A DNA stretch of 43,717 bases from Spartobacteria bacterium (GCA_003169695.1 PNAS01000055.1:1-43717), one strand, 5' to 3'. Shown: positions 7,580 to 16,336, counted from the first letter of the stretch. Notes: generated by a model from the sequence alone, not told the origin. Program-made: numbers and translations.

Positions 7580-8129
7580 GTGTTTCGACTTTTGTTTCGG
7601 TGTCGTTCGCTCCAGCAGTAACCGGAGGCGATCCACCCATCTCCGGCTCGAACAATTCAGGCTGAAGCGAATTTGGTTTGATGCGGCGGCCGAGTGCCTG
7701 GATGGCGTCGACAAACTGATCTACTTGCTCGAATCGCCGATGGACTGACGCGTAACGCAGATACGCGACTTCATCGATCACGCGCAATTTCTCCAGAACC
7801 TTCGTGCCGATCGTCGCTGAAGGCACTTCGCGGCCGCTCGTCTCGAGCTCGTGCACGATTTCGTCCACTGCTGTTTCGAGCGTGACGAGACTGATCGAGC
7901 GTTTCTCGCACGCTTTGGCCAGACTGTTCACGAGTTTGCGGCGATCGAAGGGTTCATGCGTGCGGTCACGCTTGATGACGCGGAGATCGGAGCGCTCGAT
8001 TTGCTCGTAGGTGGTGAACCGGTACGCGCACTGTAAACAAACGCGGCGGCGGCGGATGCTGGAACTATCACGAGACTGGCGGGAGTCGATGACTTTGTCG
8101 TCACGAAAGCCGCACTTGGGACAACGCAT
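7566..8129 (-). CDS. nrdR: NrdR, repressor of ribonucleotide reductase genes
   Basis: 187 residues. A zinc ribbon at the N-terminus (C3, C6, C31, C34; MRCPKCGF then RRVCLQC) is followed by an ATP-cone at about 48-138 (VIKRDRTHEPFDRRKLVNSL to YLRYASVHRRFE). NrdR binds dATP or ATP and represses nrd genes at tandem NrdR boxes. The C-terminal tail of about 35 residues is longer than in the usual 150-residue proteins and poorly structured. Two NrdR-box-like sites precede and overlap its start, so self-regulation is likely. No nrd reductase gene is in the window. Confidence 0.96.
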   Translation of the reverse strand: MRCPKCGFRDDKVIDSRQSRDSSSIRRRRVCLQCAYRFTTYEQIERSDLRVIKRDRTHEPFDRRKLVNSLAKACEKRSISLVTLETAVDEIVHELETSGREVPSATIGTKVLEKLRVIDEVAYLRYASVHRRFEQVDQFVDAIQALGRRIKPNSLQPELFEPEMGGSPPVTAGANDTETKVETHGRV

Positions 8130-8172
8130 AGTGTCGGCGGAGTAAGTAACACACCATAAGTTGTGGCGTCAA
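8119..8172 (-). promoter_or_regulatory. Candidate nrdR promoter with two NrdR-box-like sites
   Basis: On the plus strand, ACACCATAAGTTGTGG (8151-8166) matches the published NrdR-box consensus acaCwAtATaTwGtgt, recalled from memory, at 12 of 16 positions. A second site at 8119-8134 (read on the minus strand ACACTATGCGTTGTCC) matches about 11 of 16. Start-to-start distance is 32 bases, about three helical turns, as known for NrdR box pairs. A TTGACG -35-like box (8167-8172, minus strand) abuts the first site. The second site overlaps the nrdR start codon, so part of its match may come from the coding sequence. Confidence 0.5.
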
Positions 8173-8241
8173 TGCTTTCGATGCCGAATTTCTTGCGAAG
8201 AAAACGTGCGCCTTTCTAACGGCCGAGCGTTGTCGCGCAGA

Positions 8242-10728
8242 TCAAGTTTTCGTGACAGCTGCTTTGCGCGCCGGAGGTTTTTTTGTCTTCGGCGCTTTCT
8301 CGGCAAACTCGAAACCGACTTTGCCTTTTTCCAACTTTAGATGCGCTGAAAATGGGCGGCCCTTTTTCGAAATGAATTTCGGAAGCAAATCGGTCTTGCT
8401 GGTCGTGATCAATTTCTGAATCTGCTCTTTCGGAATTTCCCTTTGCAAAATCACCTTGCCGACGCGGAACGTGCAGGTTTTCTCCGCGGCGACCGCGTGC
8501 TCGCAGGCGTAGGAATTATCGAGTGCGTAGACCTGACCCTTGTTGCAAACCGGACAGACACCCAGCGCTTCATGCCGCGCCGGATCGATTGTGACGGCGC
8601 CCGCGGCATCATTGTTCTCAAATTCAAACTGCGGTTTGAACTCTTCGCCAAGTTTCACCGTGGCAGTGAAGGGCCGGCCCATCTTGCTGCGAAATCCTTC
8701 CAATGGCCCGACTTTGCCTTGCGTGAGCAGCGTTTCAACTTCTCCGGCTTCGAACAGTCGTCCGGCCATCGTCTTCCAAACAATCAGTCCGCAGCTGGCG
8801 CATTTGAACGTGCGGTAATCCTCCTCAAAAGGACCGCCACTGCACTTTGGACACTTCACATTCAGCGGCGCGAAGTTTCCGCTGACGCTGTCGCCCTCGA
8901 AGTTCTTCGCTTTCTCGACAATCTCGCGCGTGAAATCCTTGATCTGCGCCATGAACTCTTTGCGCTTCATCTCGCCTTCCTGAATGCGCTTGAGTTTGTG
9001 CTCCCACTCGCCCGTCATTTCCGGCGAACAAAGTGCGGAGACCCCGATGCCTCGCAAAAGCGTGATCAGCGCCAGACCTTTCGCCGTCGCAATCAATTCG
9101 CGTCCCTGGCGGCGCACATATTCCTGAAAGATCAGTCCTTCAATGATGGCCGCGCGCGTCGCCGGAGTGCCAAGACCATTGGCACTCATTGCTTCACGCA
9201 ATTCCTCGTCCTCGACAAGTTTTCCCGCGCCCTCCATCGCGGAGAGCAGCGTCGCTTCATTGAAACGCGCCGGGGGCTTTGTCTCGTTCCGCTTCACTTC
9301 GATATCGAGCACCTTCGCTGGCTCGTTAGGCGAGATGGGGACGAGCGATGCGCCGCTTTCGTCGTCGGTCAGAGCTGCTTCACGTCCGTAGACCGCGAGC
9401 CAGCCTGGATCAGTGATGATCTTGCCGTCCGTTCGGAATACGTCTTTCTCGACACGCGTGATACGCGTCGTCACCTCGAATTGCGCCGCCGGAAAAAAGA
9501 CAGCGATAAAGCGACGCACGATCATGTCGTAGATCCTCTGCTGCACCTCATCGAGGCCGTGCGGAACTTCACCGCTCGGCACGATGGCAAAGTGGTCGGA
9601 GATTTTCGCGTTGTTAAAGATGCGCTTCGATGGCTTAACCATCTGAACGGCCTTGCGTGCGTGCACCACCAGCGCCGGGTCTTTGATCTTGCCGAGCGTC
9701 CCCTTTACGGTGGCGATGTAATCTTCCGGAAGGTATCGGGAGTCGGTTCGCGGATAAGTGATGAGTTTAAATTTCTCGTAGAGCTGCTGCGCGATTTGCA
9801 GTGTCCGTTTTGCGCTGAAGCCACGTCCGTTCGCGTCGCGCTGAAGGCTCGTCAGATCGTAAAGCAACGGGGGCGTCTGCGAAGTCGGTTTGCGTTCTTC
9901 GGTCGCGATGCCGGTTTTCCCGAGGCAACGCGCCTTGATGTCTTCCGCCTCTTCCGCCCCCCAAATGCGTTCGGCCCGCGCGTCTTCATCGCCGTCCTTG
10001 GCGAAACCTTCGCGGAACCAGCGGCCGCGATATTCTCCAGCCTTGACCCTGAAATCGCCGAAGACTTCGAAAAAGATGCGCGACTTAAATGCGCGGATTT
10101 TCTCTTCGCGCTCGGTCAGGATCGCGAGCGTGGGTGTTTGCACGCGGCCAACCGGCGTCAGTTGGAAACCGCCCGCTTTGTTGTTGAACGCGGTCATCGC
10201 GCGCGTGCCATTGATACCGACAAGCCAGTCGCTTTCCGACCGGCAGACCGCAGCTTTCGCGAGCGGAATCATCTCTTCATTCGTCCGCAATCGGGCAAAG
10301 GCGGAGCGAATCGCATCCGTCGTCATCGATTGGAGCCAGAGGCGACGGATCGGTTTCTTGCTGCCCGTCAGCTTGACGAGATAGCGGAAAATCAATTCGC
10401 CTTCGCGCCCAGCGTCGCAGGCGTTGATCAAATCGGAAACGTCTTTGCGTTGGATTAGCCGTTTGAGTTGATTGAAGCGCGGTTTCGACTTCTCGATCGG
10501 CTTCAATTCGAACTCGTCGGGTATGATCGGGAGGTTCGCAAAGCTCCATTTCCCGCGCTTCACATCCAGTTCGCTCGGCAAACACAGCTCGACGAGATGA
10601 CCGACCGCGGAGGAGATGATGTAGTTCTCGTTCTCGAAGTGATCGTCGACCTTTTTGAAACCACCGAGCGCGCGAGCGAGGTCGTTCGCAACGCTGGGTT
10701 TCTCGGCGATGATAAGTGATTTAGACAT
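8242..10728 (-). CDS. topB: Type IA DNA topoisomerase, TopB (topoisomerase III)-like
   Basis: 828 residues, longer than the classic TopB of about 650. The Toprim domain is at the N-terminus (SLIIAEKPSVANDLA, then NACDAGREGELIF). The catalytic tyrosine is Y325 in LITYPRTDSRYLP. After the core come a four-cysteine ribbon (CPKC...CASC), a segment with GRPFTATVKL, a second cysteine ribbon (CPVC) and another GRPFSAHLKL segment: two topoisomerase C-terminal repeats separated by zinc-ribbon-like parts. The tail is Lys/Ala/Pro-rich. It relaxes and decatenates negatively supercoiled DNA. It lies downstream of dprA, a common neighbour of type IA topoisomerase genes, with an alcohol dehydrogenase in between. 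A 671-codon antisense frame over it is a shadow. Confidence 0.93.
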   Translation of the reverse strand: MSKSLIIAEKPSVANDLARALGGFKKVDDHFENENYIISSAVGHLVELCLPSELDVKRGKWSFANLPIIPDEFELKPIEKSKPRFNQLKRLIQRKDVSDLINACDAGREGELIFRYLVKLTGSKKPIRRLWLQSMTTDAIRSAFARLRTNEEMIPLAKAAVCRSESDWLVGINGTRAMTAFNNKAGGFQLTPVGRVQTPTLAILTEREEKIRAFKSRIFFEVFGDFRVKAGEYRGRWFREGFAKDGDEDARAERIWGAEEAEDIKARCLGKTGIATEERKPTSQTPPLLYDLTSLQRDANGRGFSAKRTLQIAQQLYEKFKLITYPRTDSRYLPEDYIATVKGTLGKIKDPALVVHARKAVQMVKPSKRIFNNAKISDHFAIVPSGEVPHGLDEVQQRIYDMIVRRFIAVFFPAAQFEVTTRITRVEKDVFRTDGKIITDPGWLAVYGREAALTDDESGASLVPISPNEPAKVLDIEVKRNETKPPARFNEATLLSAMEGAGKLVEDEELREAMSANGLGTPATRAAIIEGLIFQEYVRRQGRELIATAKGLALITLLRGIGVSALCSPEMTGEWEHKLKRIQEGEMKRKEFMAQIKDFTREIVEKAKNFEGDSVSGNFAPLNVKCPKCSGGPFEEDYRTFKCASCGLIVWKTMAGRLFEAGEVETLLTQGKVGPLEGFRSKMGRPFTATVKLGEEFKPQFEFENNDAAGAVTIDPARHEALGVCPVCNKGQVYALDNSYACEHAVAAEKTCTFRVGKVILQREIPKEQIQKLITTSKTDLLPKFISKKGRPFSAHLKLEKGKVGFEFAEKAPKTKKPPARKAAVTKT

Positions 10729-10780
10729 TTTGTTCGGTTAGGAACGTAAGGGGCGCGGCCTTGGAAAAACCAGCAAGGCG

Positions 10781-10901
10781 TTGCGGAGACGCCTACGCCA
10801 GTCTCACGAAGCATTTTCTGGGCAACTGTTTGACGAGTCCCTTTTAGCTCAAGGCGCAGGAGGGTAGAAGAGGCCGGTGCGCTTGGCAACTCGGATTTCG
10901 T
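10781..10901 (-). pseudogene. Decayed partial copy of the dprA 3' end
   Basis: About 121 bases align with 11973-12092, the end of the intact dprA, at roughly 80 percent identity by eye, including GGGCAACTGTTTGACGA and GCTTGGCAACTCGGATTTCG. One indel breaks the frame. The fragment corresponds to the last 35 or so DprA codons (winged-helix end). It sits directly downstream of the alcohol dehydrogenase gene and upstream of the topoisomerase gene. Confidence 0.85.
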
Positions 10902-10910
10902 ATCGCGCTG

Positions 10911-11939
10911 TCATAGAGTGATTACGACACGCACATCGTCGCCGAATTTTTCGAGATGATCTAAAACGCCGTTCACGGCACCGGCTTCGAGCGGAACTGT
11001 TCGGATGACGCCATGCGACAGATCGAGCTTCCGCGTGCGCGCCAAATCCAGGAGCAACGGAATCTCGCTCGCCAAGTGATCCGACACGCCAATGATCTCT
11101 GCCTCCCTGTTCAAAAGCTCGGAGTAAGGCGCGACTTCAAACGTGTCTCGGGTGAGGCCCACGAGCGCCGCCCGACCAAGAATCGCCAATGATTGTACGG
11201 CTTGACGCATCGTCACGGGCAAGCCGACCAATTCCAGCGCAACATTCACCCCGCGTCCGCCGGTGAGTTCTTGGATTTTCTCGACGGGATTGCCAGTCGA
11301 GGCGTCCACAGAAATTGCGCCAAAACGTCCTGCGAGCTCCAGCTTACGCGGATTGATGTCGACGGCGAACACCCGCGCCGCGCCTAAAGTTCTGGCCAAC
11401 TGAACAGCCGAAATACCCAGCCCACCGACACCGAAGACAGCGACCGTTTCGCCGGAGCGCAGCCGCGCTTTGTTCAGCGCATGCAACGAAGTGGCCGATG
11501 AACACATCAAGATCGCGCCTTGCTCGAACGGAATTTCGTCAGGCAAGTGGAACACACTACGCTCGGGCACAATGATGAATTCCGCGTAACCGCCGTCGCG
11601 ATGTTTTCCGATCATCTGAGCCACTGTGCAAAACTGTTCAGTGCCGGCCTCACAAAAGACGCAATGGCCGCACGTCACGAGGTAATGGACGCAGACGCGC
11701 TCTCCGTCCGCAAAACGCACAACGTCTGCACCTGCTTTTTCCACGGTACCAGCCACCTCATGACCCAGAGTGAGCGGCGAAGATTTGACCGGCGAAACTC
11801 CCGCGCGGTAATGCACGTCGGAATGACAAATCCCGGCGGCGCTTATTCGGATCAACACATCGCGCGCGCCGACCTGCGGGATAGCAACCTCCTGCGTCTC
11901 GAGCGGCAAACCGGACTTGATAAGGCGAATGGCTTTCAT
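10911..11939 (-). CDS. Zinc-dependent alcohol dehydrogenase (MDR superfamily)
   Basis: 342 residues, the usual size for bacterial tetrameric ADHs. The catalytic zinc site has C38 (GICHSDVH), H60 and E61 (LGHE). The structural zinc has the four cysteines C90, C93, C96 and C104. The Rossmann nucleotide motif VFGVGGLG is present, followed by DINPRKLELA with Asp at the end of the second strand, indicating NAD rather than NADP. It oxidises alcohols or reduces aldehydes; the substrate is unknown. It is inserted between dprA and a decayed dprA tail, with starts and stops close on both sides, and may depend on the dprA promoter. Base composition is like its neighbours. Confidence 0.92.
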   Translation of the reverse strand: MKAIRLIKSGLPLETQEVAIPQVGARDVLIRISAAGICHSDVHYRAGVSPVKSSPLTLGHEVAGTVEKAGADVVRFADGERVCVHYLVTCGHCVFCEAGTEQFCTVAQMIGKHRDGGYAEFIIVPERSVFHLPDEIPFEQGAILMCSSATSLHALNKARLRSGETVAVFGVGGLGISAVQLARTLGAARVFAVDINPRKLELAGRFGAISVDASTGNPVEKIQELTGGRGVNVALELVGLPVTMRQAVQSLAILGRAALVGLTRDTFEVAPYSELLNREAEIIGVSDHLASEIPLLLDLARTRKLDLSHGVIRTVPLEAGAVNGVLDHLEKFGDDVRVVITL

Positions 11940-11984
11940 GCGATGGATCGGCCGGGAACGAGCAGCGGCAGGTTGCGCAAGCGT

Positions 11985-13085
11985 TTACGCCAGTTTCACG
12001 AAGTATCTTCCGGGCAACTGTTTGACGATTCGCTTTAACTCGAGGCGCAGGAGGGCGGAAGAGACCGTCCCGCTTGGCAACTCGGATTTCGTCGCGATGG
12101 CATCGATCGACGTTTCGGTCGTCTCGATCGCATCATAGACGCGGCGCTCATCGGGAGTAAGCAGGGGCAAGGCGCGAACAGCCGCATCGGGCGACGGCTT
12201 TGTTTCCGGAAGGAGAATTTGCAGATCATCGAGAAGGTCGCTCGCGTCCATGACGAGCTTGGCGCCTTGCTGGATCAGACGATTCGATCCTTGCGCGCTC
12301 GGTGCATTGATGTGACCCGGCACCGCGTAGACGGAGCGGCCCTGCTCAAGCGCCTGCGCGACGGTGATAAGCGCGCCGCTATTCAAACCTGCTTCCACGA
12401 CGAGAATGCCGTGACTCCAGCCGCTGATGATTCGGTTCCGCATCGGAAAGGTTTGACGGTCGGGTTCGATCTCCATGGAAAACTCCGAAACGATCGCGCC
12501 GTTGCCATTGCGAATTTTCTCCGCGAGAGCGGCGTTCTCCGGCGGATAAAGTTTCGACAAACCGGAGCCGATGACGGCGACCGTGCGCCCTTTGGCGGCG
12601 AGCGCGCCTTGATGCGCGGCGGTGTCAATCCCGCGCGCCAGCCCGCTGATCACGGTGAGACCCGCGTAAGCGAGCTGATAGGAAAGCTTCTTGGCCGATT
12701 CCATTCCGTAATGGGTCGTGCGCCGCGAGCCGATGACAGCGATCGCGTGTTGATCGCGCTCGGTCAGTTCGCCCCAAACATAGAGCGCGATGGGTGGCGC
12801 GTGGATCTCGCGCAGCTGACGCGGGTAAAGTGGCGATTCAGCGGTGATGACGCGCGCGCCGAACTGGCGGATGCGTTCAAGTTCGGCCGGCAGATCGACG
12901 ATGCTTTCCCACTGCACGATCTGATCCGCCACCTCGCTGCCGATTCCTTCGACTGCGCGCAGGGCATCACGGCGCGCGGCGAGAACGCGATCTGGAGTTT
13001 CAAACACTTCCAGGAGCTTGCGCAACCGCACCGGCCCCATCGTCGGAAGCATATTCAGCGCGATACAGGCTTCGGCGGGGGTCAT
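11985..13085 (-). CDS. dprA: DprA/Smf, DNA processing protein
   Basis: 366 residues. An N-terminal helix-hairpin region with VEGIGSEVADQI is followed by the Rossmann-like DprA core (VIGSRRTTHYG, ISGLARGIDTAAHQGAL, GNGAIVSEF, RNRIISGWSHGILVVEA, YAVPGHIN) and a C-terminal winged-helix domain from about residue 305. DprA protects incoming single-stranded DNA and loads RecA during natural transformation. It is 106 bases downstream of ssb on the same strand, which fits a DNA-uptake/replication set. Its last 120 bases have a decayed second copy at 10781-10901. No com genes are in the window. Confidence 0.95.
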   Translation of the reverse strand: MTPAEACIALNMLPTMGPVRLRKLLEVFETPDRVLAARRDALRAVEGIGSEVADQIVQWESIVDLPAELERIRQFGARVITAESPLYPRQLREIHAPPIALYVWGELTERDQHAIAVIGSRRTTHYGMESAKKLSYQLAYAGLTVISGLARGIDTAAHQGALAAKGRTVAVIGSGLSKLYPPENAALAEKIRNGNGAIVSEFSMEIEPDRQTFPMRNRIISGWSHGILVVEAGLNSGALITVAQALEQGRSVYAVPGHINAPSAQGSNRLIQQGAKLVMDASDLLDDLQILLPETKPSPDAAVRALPLLTPDERRVYDAIETTETSIDAIATKSELPSGTVSSALLRLELKRIVKQLPGRYFVKLA

Positions 13086-13100
13086 CGATTAATATTCGGG

Positions 13101-13155
13101 AGGGCGATGCTTCGCGGTGCCGTCGAATGTCGGCGCCTCGACGGAGACTCGCCCT
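13101..13155. repeat. Nested inverted repeat between ssb and dprA
   Basis: Outer arms AGGGCGA (13101-13107) and TCGCCCT (13149-13155) enclose inner arms CCGTCGA (13120-13126) and TCGACGG (13138-13144). On the minus strand it begins TAGGGCGAG, similar to the TGTAGGGC ends of other elements here. It is probably a variant member of the same dispersed family rather than a terminator, since there is no T run. Confidence 0.5.
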
Positions 13156-13191
13156 ACCATCGCCGCCAGAGCGCCGACGATGCGTTGGGCG

Positions 13192-13650
13192 TCAAAAAGG
13201 AATTTCGTCGTCGTCGGGTTCTGAGGGAGCGGCTTTCGGCGGCGGCGTGGACTTGCTTGAGCGCGGCGCGCCGGAGCTTTCCTCATCTCCGCCGCCACCA
13301 CCTCCACCGCCACCCGGCCGGCTGCCGATGAGTTGAAGTCCTTCACCCACCACTTTTAGTTTGCTCCGTTTTTGGCCCGATTGCTTGTCGTCCCAAGTGT
13401 CGAGTTGTAGTCGTCCCTCAATAAAGACGGGACGTCCTTTCTTTAAATACTCGCCGGCGATCTCCGCGGTCCGTCCCCAAAGCGTTACGTCGACGAAAGT
13501 GGTCTCTTCGCGTTTCTCGCCGTTCTCCGCGGTGTAAACACGATTCACGGCCATGCCTAATTCCGTGACGGCTGTTCCCTTGGGGGTGTAGCGGACCTCG
13601 GGGTCACGCGTGAGATTTCCGAGCAGAATGACTTTATTGAAACTGGCCAT
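13192..13650 (-). CDS. ssb: Single-stranded DNA-binding protein
   Basis: 152 residues. The OB fold spans about 1-110 ([19 protein letters not shown] at the start, [21 protein letters not shown], then [10 protein letters not shown]). A linker with nine consecutive glycines and a Ser/Pro-rich stretch leads to the acidic tip DDDEIPF, which recruits partner proteins. It acts as a tetramer on single-stranded DNA in replication, repair and transformation. It follows rpsF by 18 bases, the usual neighbour, but rpsR and rplI, which often follow, are absent and dprA comes next. Confidence 0.97.
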   Translation of the reverse strand: MASFNKVILLGNLTRDPEVRYTPKGTAVTELGMAVNRVYTAENGEKREETTFVDVTLWGRTAEIAGEYLKKGRPVFIEGRLQLDTWDDKQSGQKRSKLKVVGEGLQLIGSRPGGGGGGGGGDEESSGAPRSSKSTPPPKAAPSEPDDDEIPF

Positions 13651-13668
13651 GCCGCCGTTGTAGCGGAA

Positions 13669-13998
13669 TTATTTGGCCTCGGCCAACTTTTTCGCGGGTC
13701 GCTCGATCTTCGGGCGAAGGCGTTGGTAATGCTGGCGATAAACTTCCGGATCGAGTTTGAACTTCGAACGCAACTTGGTGATGAGCTGCGGGTCGGCGTG
13801 AAAAACGAAATTGACGTAATGCCCGGCATCGAGTTCGCCGGCCACGTAGGAAAACTGACGCTTGTCCATTTTCTGGACCTGCTCGATTTCGGCGCCTTCT
13901 TTCTTGAATTCGGACTCGAGGCGATCGACGACGTCTTTCACTGTATCTTCCCTGCCCTGCGTATTAAGCACGATCAACGCTTCGTAACGGTTCTTCAT
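13669..13998 (-). CDS. rpsF: 30S ribosomal protein S6
   Basis: 109 residues with the S6 pattern: NRYEALIVLNTQGRED at the N-terminus, KKEGAEIEQVQKMDKRQFSY, and YVNFVFHADPQLITKLRSKF. It ends with a Lys/Ala-rich tail. It binds the central domain of 16S rRNA, normally together with S18. Its start overlaps the stop of pth by four bases (ATGA), so translation is probably coupled. Confidence 0.96.
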   Translation of the reverse strand: MKNRYEALIVLNTQGREDTVKDVVDRLESEFKKEGAEIEQVQKMDKRQFSYVAGELDAGHYVNFVFHADPQLITKLRSKFKLDPEVYRQHYQRLRPKIERPAKKLAEAK

Positions 13999-14576
13999 GA
14001 TTCTGGAATTTTGTTGAAAAGGTTCATCGCGGAAAGGACGCCTTTGTCAATCGCGCATTTCACCGCATCTGCCGCCCGTTCGATCGTTTTTTCCACCACC
14101 GGAATCTCTTCTTCGAAGAAACGGCCGAGGACATAGTCGACCGCGCCTTCGCTCGGAGCCGCGCCGATCCCAATGCGCAGCCGCGGAATCGCTTCGGTGC
14201 CCAGGTGCATGATGATCGATTCGAGACCGTTGTGACCGCCTGTGCCGCCTTCCGTTCGGAGGCGCAGCCGCCCCAGCTCAAGCGCCAGATCATCCAGCAC
14301 GACGAGGATTTCGGAGGGCACGATCTTGTAAAAGTTGGCGACCGCCGAAAGCGATTCGCCGCTGCGATTCATATAACTCGTCGGTTTGACAAGAATTGCT
14401 TTCTCGCCTTTTGCCCAAAGGGCGTGCCAGCTCTTTGAGTGTTGCCAGCTGAGCCCCCACTCAGCGGCAAGAAGGTCGACAACGTTAAAGCCGACGTTAT
14501 GGCGCGTCCGATTGTATTCCGCACCCGGATTACCGAGTCCAACAACCAATCGAACCTGAGAGGTTTCGTGCTCCAA
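13995..14576 (-). CDS. pth: Peptidyl-tRNA hydrolase
   Basis: 193 residues. The family opening VVGLGNPGAEYNRTRHNVGF contains the catalytic His26. KPTSYMNRSG, VLDDLALELG with the conserved Asp, GGTGGHNGLESI and RLRIGIG follow in order. It releases peptidyl-tRNAs that drop off ribosomes. It lies between rplY (21 bases upstream) and rpsF (4-base overlap), the common prs-rplY-pth order. Confidence 0.97.
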   Translation of the reverse strand: MEHETSQVRLVVGLGNPGAEYNRTRHNVGFNVVDLLAAEWGLSWQHSKSWHALWAKGEKAILVKPTSYMNRSGESLSAVANFYKIVPSEILVVLDDLALELGRLRLRTEGGTGGHNGLESIIMHLGTEAIPRLRIGIGAAPSEGAVDYVLGRFFEEEIPVVEKTIERAADAVKCAIDKGVLSAMNLFNKIPES

Positions 14577-14597
14577 AGTCTCGAAGCGAATGACGAA

Positions 14598-15299
14598 TCA
14601 CTTCTTCTGCTCTTTTTCCTTCGGCGCTGCTTTTTCCTTTGCCACCGAAGCCGCTGCCGCTTCCGGTTCTTCCTTCTTCTCTCGGATCACCTCCGGGCCA
14701 GCGGCAGCTTCCACCTCAGCGACAACCGGCTCTTCCTCGACGGTCGGCGCGAGCACCGAGAACGCAGTGAGATCCGGTTGGACTCTTGTGGTCACGCCAG
14801 TCGGCAACTGGATTTCACGCACGTGAATGGCATCCCCAATGTCGAGCGCGGAAACATCTACCCTGATGAGATCAGGCAGGTCGCGTGGCAGACACTCGAT
14901 CGCCAGTGAGCGAAGGTTTTGTTCGAGAAGGCCGCCCATGTTTTTCACACCGTTCGCAATTCCGGTCGGTTCGAGCGGGACGTCCGCTTGAATCATCTCG
15001 TCCATGGAGACCGCGTGAAAGTCGACATGCAAAATTGCGCCCCCAAGCGGCGCGTGTTGCACCTCCTGCACCAGAGCGAGGCGGCTTTTCCCCGCGATTT
15101 CCAGTTCCACCAAAATGTTTTCGCCCGCGGCGTGGCTCAGCATCGCATTGATGTCGCGCCGGGATACTTGCAGCGGCTCCGCTTTATCCTTGGCGCCATA
15201 GATAATCGCCGGCACCGAGCCGGCCGCCTTGAGTTTTCGCACCGCGGAACGTCCCGTGGCCGTCCGCCGCTCCGCCGTGAGTTTTACCTGCTTAGCCAT
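14598..15299 (-). CDS. rplY: 50S ribosomal protein L25/CTC (long form)
   Basis: 233 residues. The N-terminal L25 domain covers about 1-95 (RRTATGRSAVRKLKAAGSVPAIIYG, the typical 5S rRNA-binding start). The beta-rich TL5/CTC C-terminal domain covers about 100-185 (VDVSALDIGDAIHVREI). The last 45 residues are a low-complexity Glu/Ala/Lys tail. It is part of the 5S rRNA complex of the large subunit. It is 9 bases downstream of prs on the same strand, so one transcript is likely. Confidence 0.96.
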   Translation of the reverse strand: MAKQVKLTAERRTATGRSAVRKLKAAGSVPAIIYGAKDKAEPLQVSRRDINAMLSHAAGENILVELEIAGKSRLALVQEVQHAPLGGAILHVDFHAVSMDEMIQADVPLEPTGIANGVKNMGGLLEQNLRSLAIECLPRDLPDLIRVDVSALDIGDAIHVREIQLPTGVTTRVQPDLTAFSVLAPTVEEEPVVAEVEAAAGPEVIREKKEEPEAAAASVAKEKAAPKEKEQKK

Positions 15300-15308
15300 G
15301 TTCGAATT

Positions 15309-16274
15309 CTAGTTGCTGCCGTTGTTATCGATCTTGAACAGCGAAGAAACAGATTCGTCGTTGTGAATTCGTTTCATGCCTTCACCGAGAAGCTCGGAGA
15401 CGCAAAGCACAGTGGTCTTAAATCCCTCCACCGTGCGCACGGGCGTGCTGTTCGTCGTTATTAATTCCTCGATCTGGGAGTTTTGCAACCGGGGAATCGC
15501 GGCATCGACCAGGACCGCGTGGGAAACGCCCGCGTAGATGTCCAGCGCACCGCGCTCCTTTAGAATCGTGGCGGCGGAAGTAAGCGTGCCGGCAGTCTCG
15601 GTGAGGTCGTCCACCAGGAGGACATCGCAGTCTTCCACTTCGCCGATGACATAAAGCGCTTTTGTCTCCGTCGCGCTCTTCCGCTGCTTGGCCACGATCG
15701 CGAGATTGGCGCCGAGGGCCTGTGAGTAAGCGGAGGCCATTTTCAATCCGCCGACGTCTGGGGAGACGACCACAGTCTTGCGAGTCAGCCGCGTTCGCAG
15801 GTACTTGAGCAGAACCGGCATGGAATAGAGATGATCCACCGGGATATCGAAAAATCCCTGCACCTGTTGCGCGTGCAGATCCATCGTGAGCACGCGGCTG
15901 ACGCCTGCGGCATATAGAAGATTCGCCACCAGCTTCGCGGTGATCGGCACGCGGGGTTGATCTTTGCGGTCCTGCCGCGCGTATCCGAAAAATGGGATGA
16001 CGGCCGTGATGCGATCGGCGCTGGCTCGGCGCGCCGCATCCACCATGATGAGCAACTCCATCAGATGTTGATTGGTCGGCGGGCAGGTCGGCTGAATGAT
16101 GAAAACGTCCCGGCCGCGAATGTTCTCCTCGATCTTGACGTAAGTTTCGCCGTCGGGGAACGAGCTGATGGTCGCGTCCCCAAGCGGCATGCCGATGCCT
16201 TCACAGATGCGTTGAGCCAGCTCGCGGTTAGCGGAGCCGCTGAAGACTTTCATCTCGGGTTGGAGCGCGAACAT
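15309..16274 (-). CDS. prs: Ribose-phosphate pyrophosphokinase (PRPP synthetase)
   Basis: 321 residues. It makes PRPP from ribose 5-phosphate and ATP for nucleotide, His and Trp synthesis. Motifs in order are FSGSANRELAQ, FPDGETYVKI, QPTCPPTNQHLMELL, FFGYARQDRK, TMDLHAQQVQGFFDIPVDHL and SPDVGG. The PRPP-binding loop reads VDDLTETAGT, with Glu where many enzymes have Asp. It heads the leftward prs-rplY-pth-rpsF-ssb-dprA run. The 197-base divergent gap to the desaturase holds an inverted-repeat element. Confidence 0.96.
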   Translation of the reverse strand: MFALQPEMKVFSGSANRELAQRICEGIGMPLGDATISSFPDGETYVKIEENIRGRDVFIIQPTCPPTNQHLMELLIMVDAARRASADRITAVIPFFGYARQDRKDQPRVPITAKLVANLLYAAGVSRVLTMDLHAQQVQGFFDIPVDHLYSMPVLLKYLRTRLTRKTVVVSPDVGGLKMASAYSQALGANLAIVAKQRKSATETKALYVIGEVEDCDVLLVDDLTETAGTLTSAATILKERGALDIYAGVSHAVLVDAAIPRLQNSQIEELITTNSTPVRTVEGFKTTVLCVSELLGEGMKRIHNDESVSSLFKIDNNGSN

Positions 16275-16336
16275 AATTTCGGACGGGCGCTAACTTTGGC
16301 GCGCCCTGCCTGCGTTGGCAATCGCGAATGCCAGTG

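Noticed and set aside
8443..10458. 671-codon plus-strand open frame
   Set aside because: It is antisense to the clear topoisomerase gene and its translation is rich in Arg and His without motifs; a GC-driven shadow.
12219..13331. 370-codon plus-strand open frame
   Set aside because: Antisense to dprA and part of ssb; no recognised pattern.
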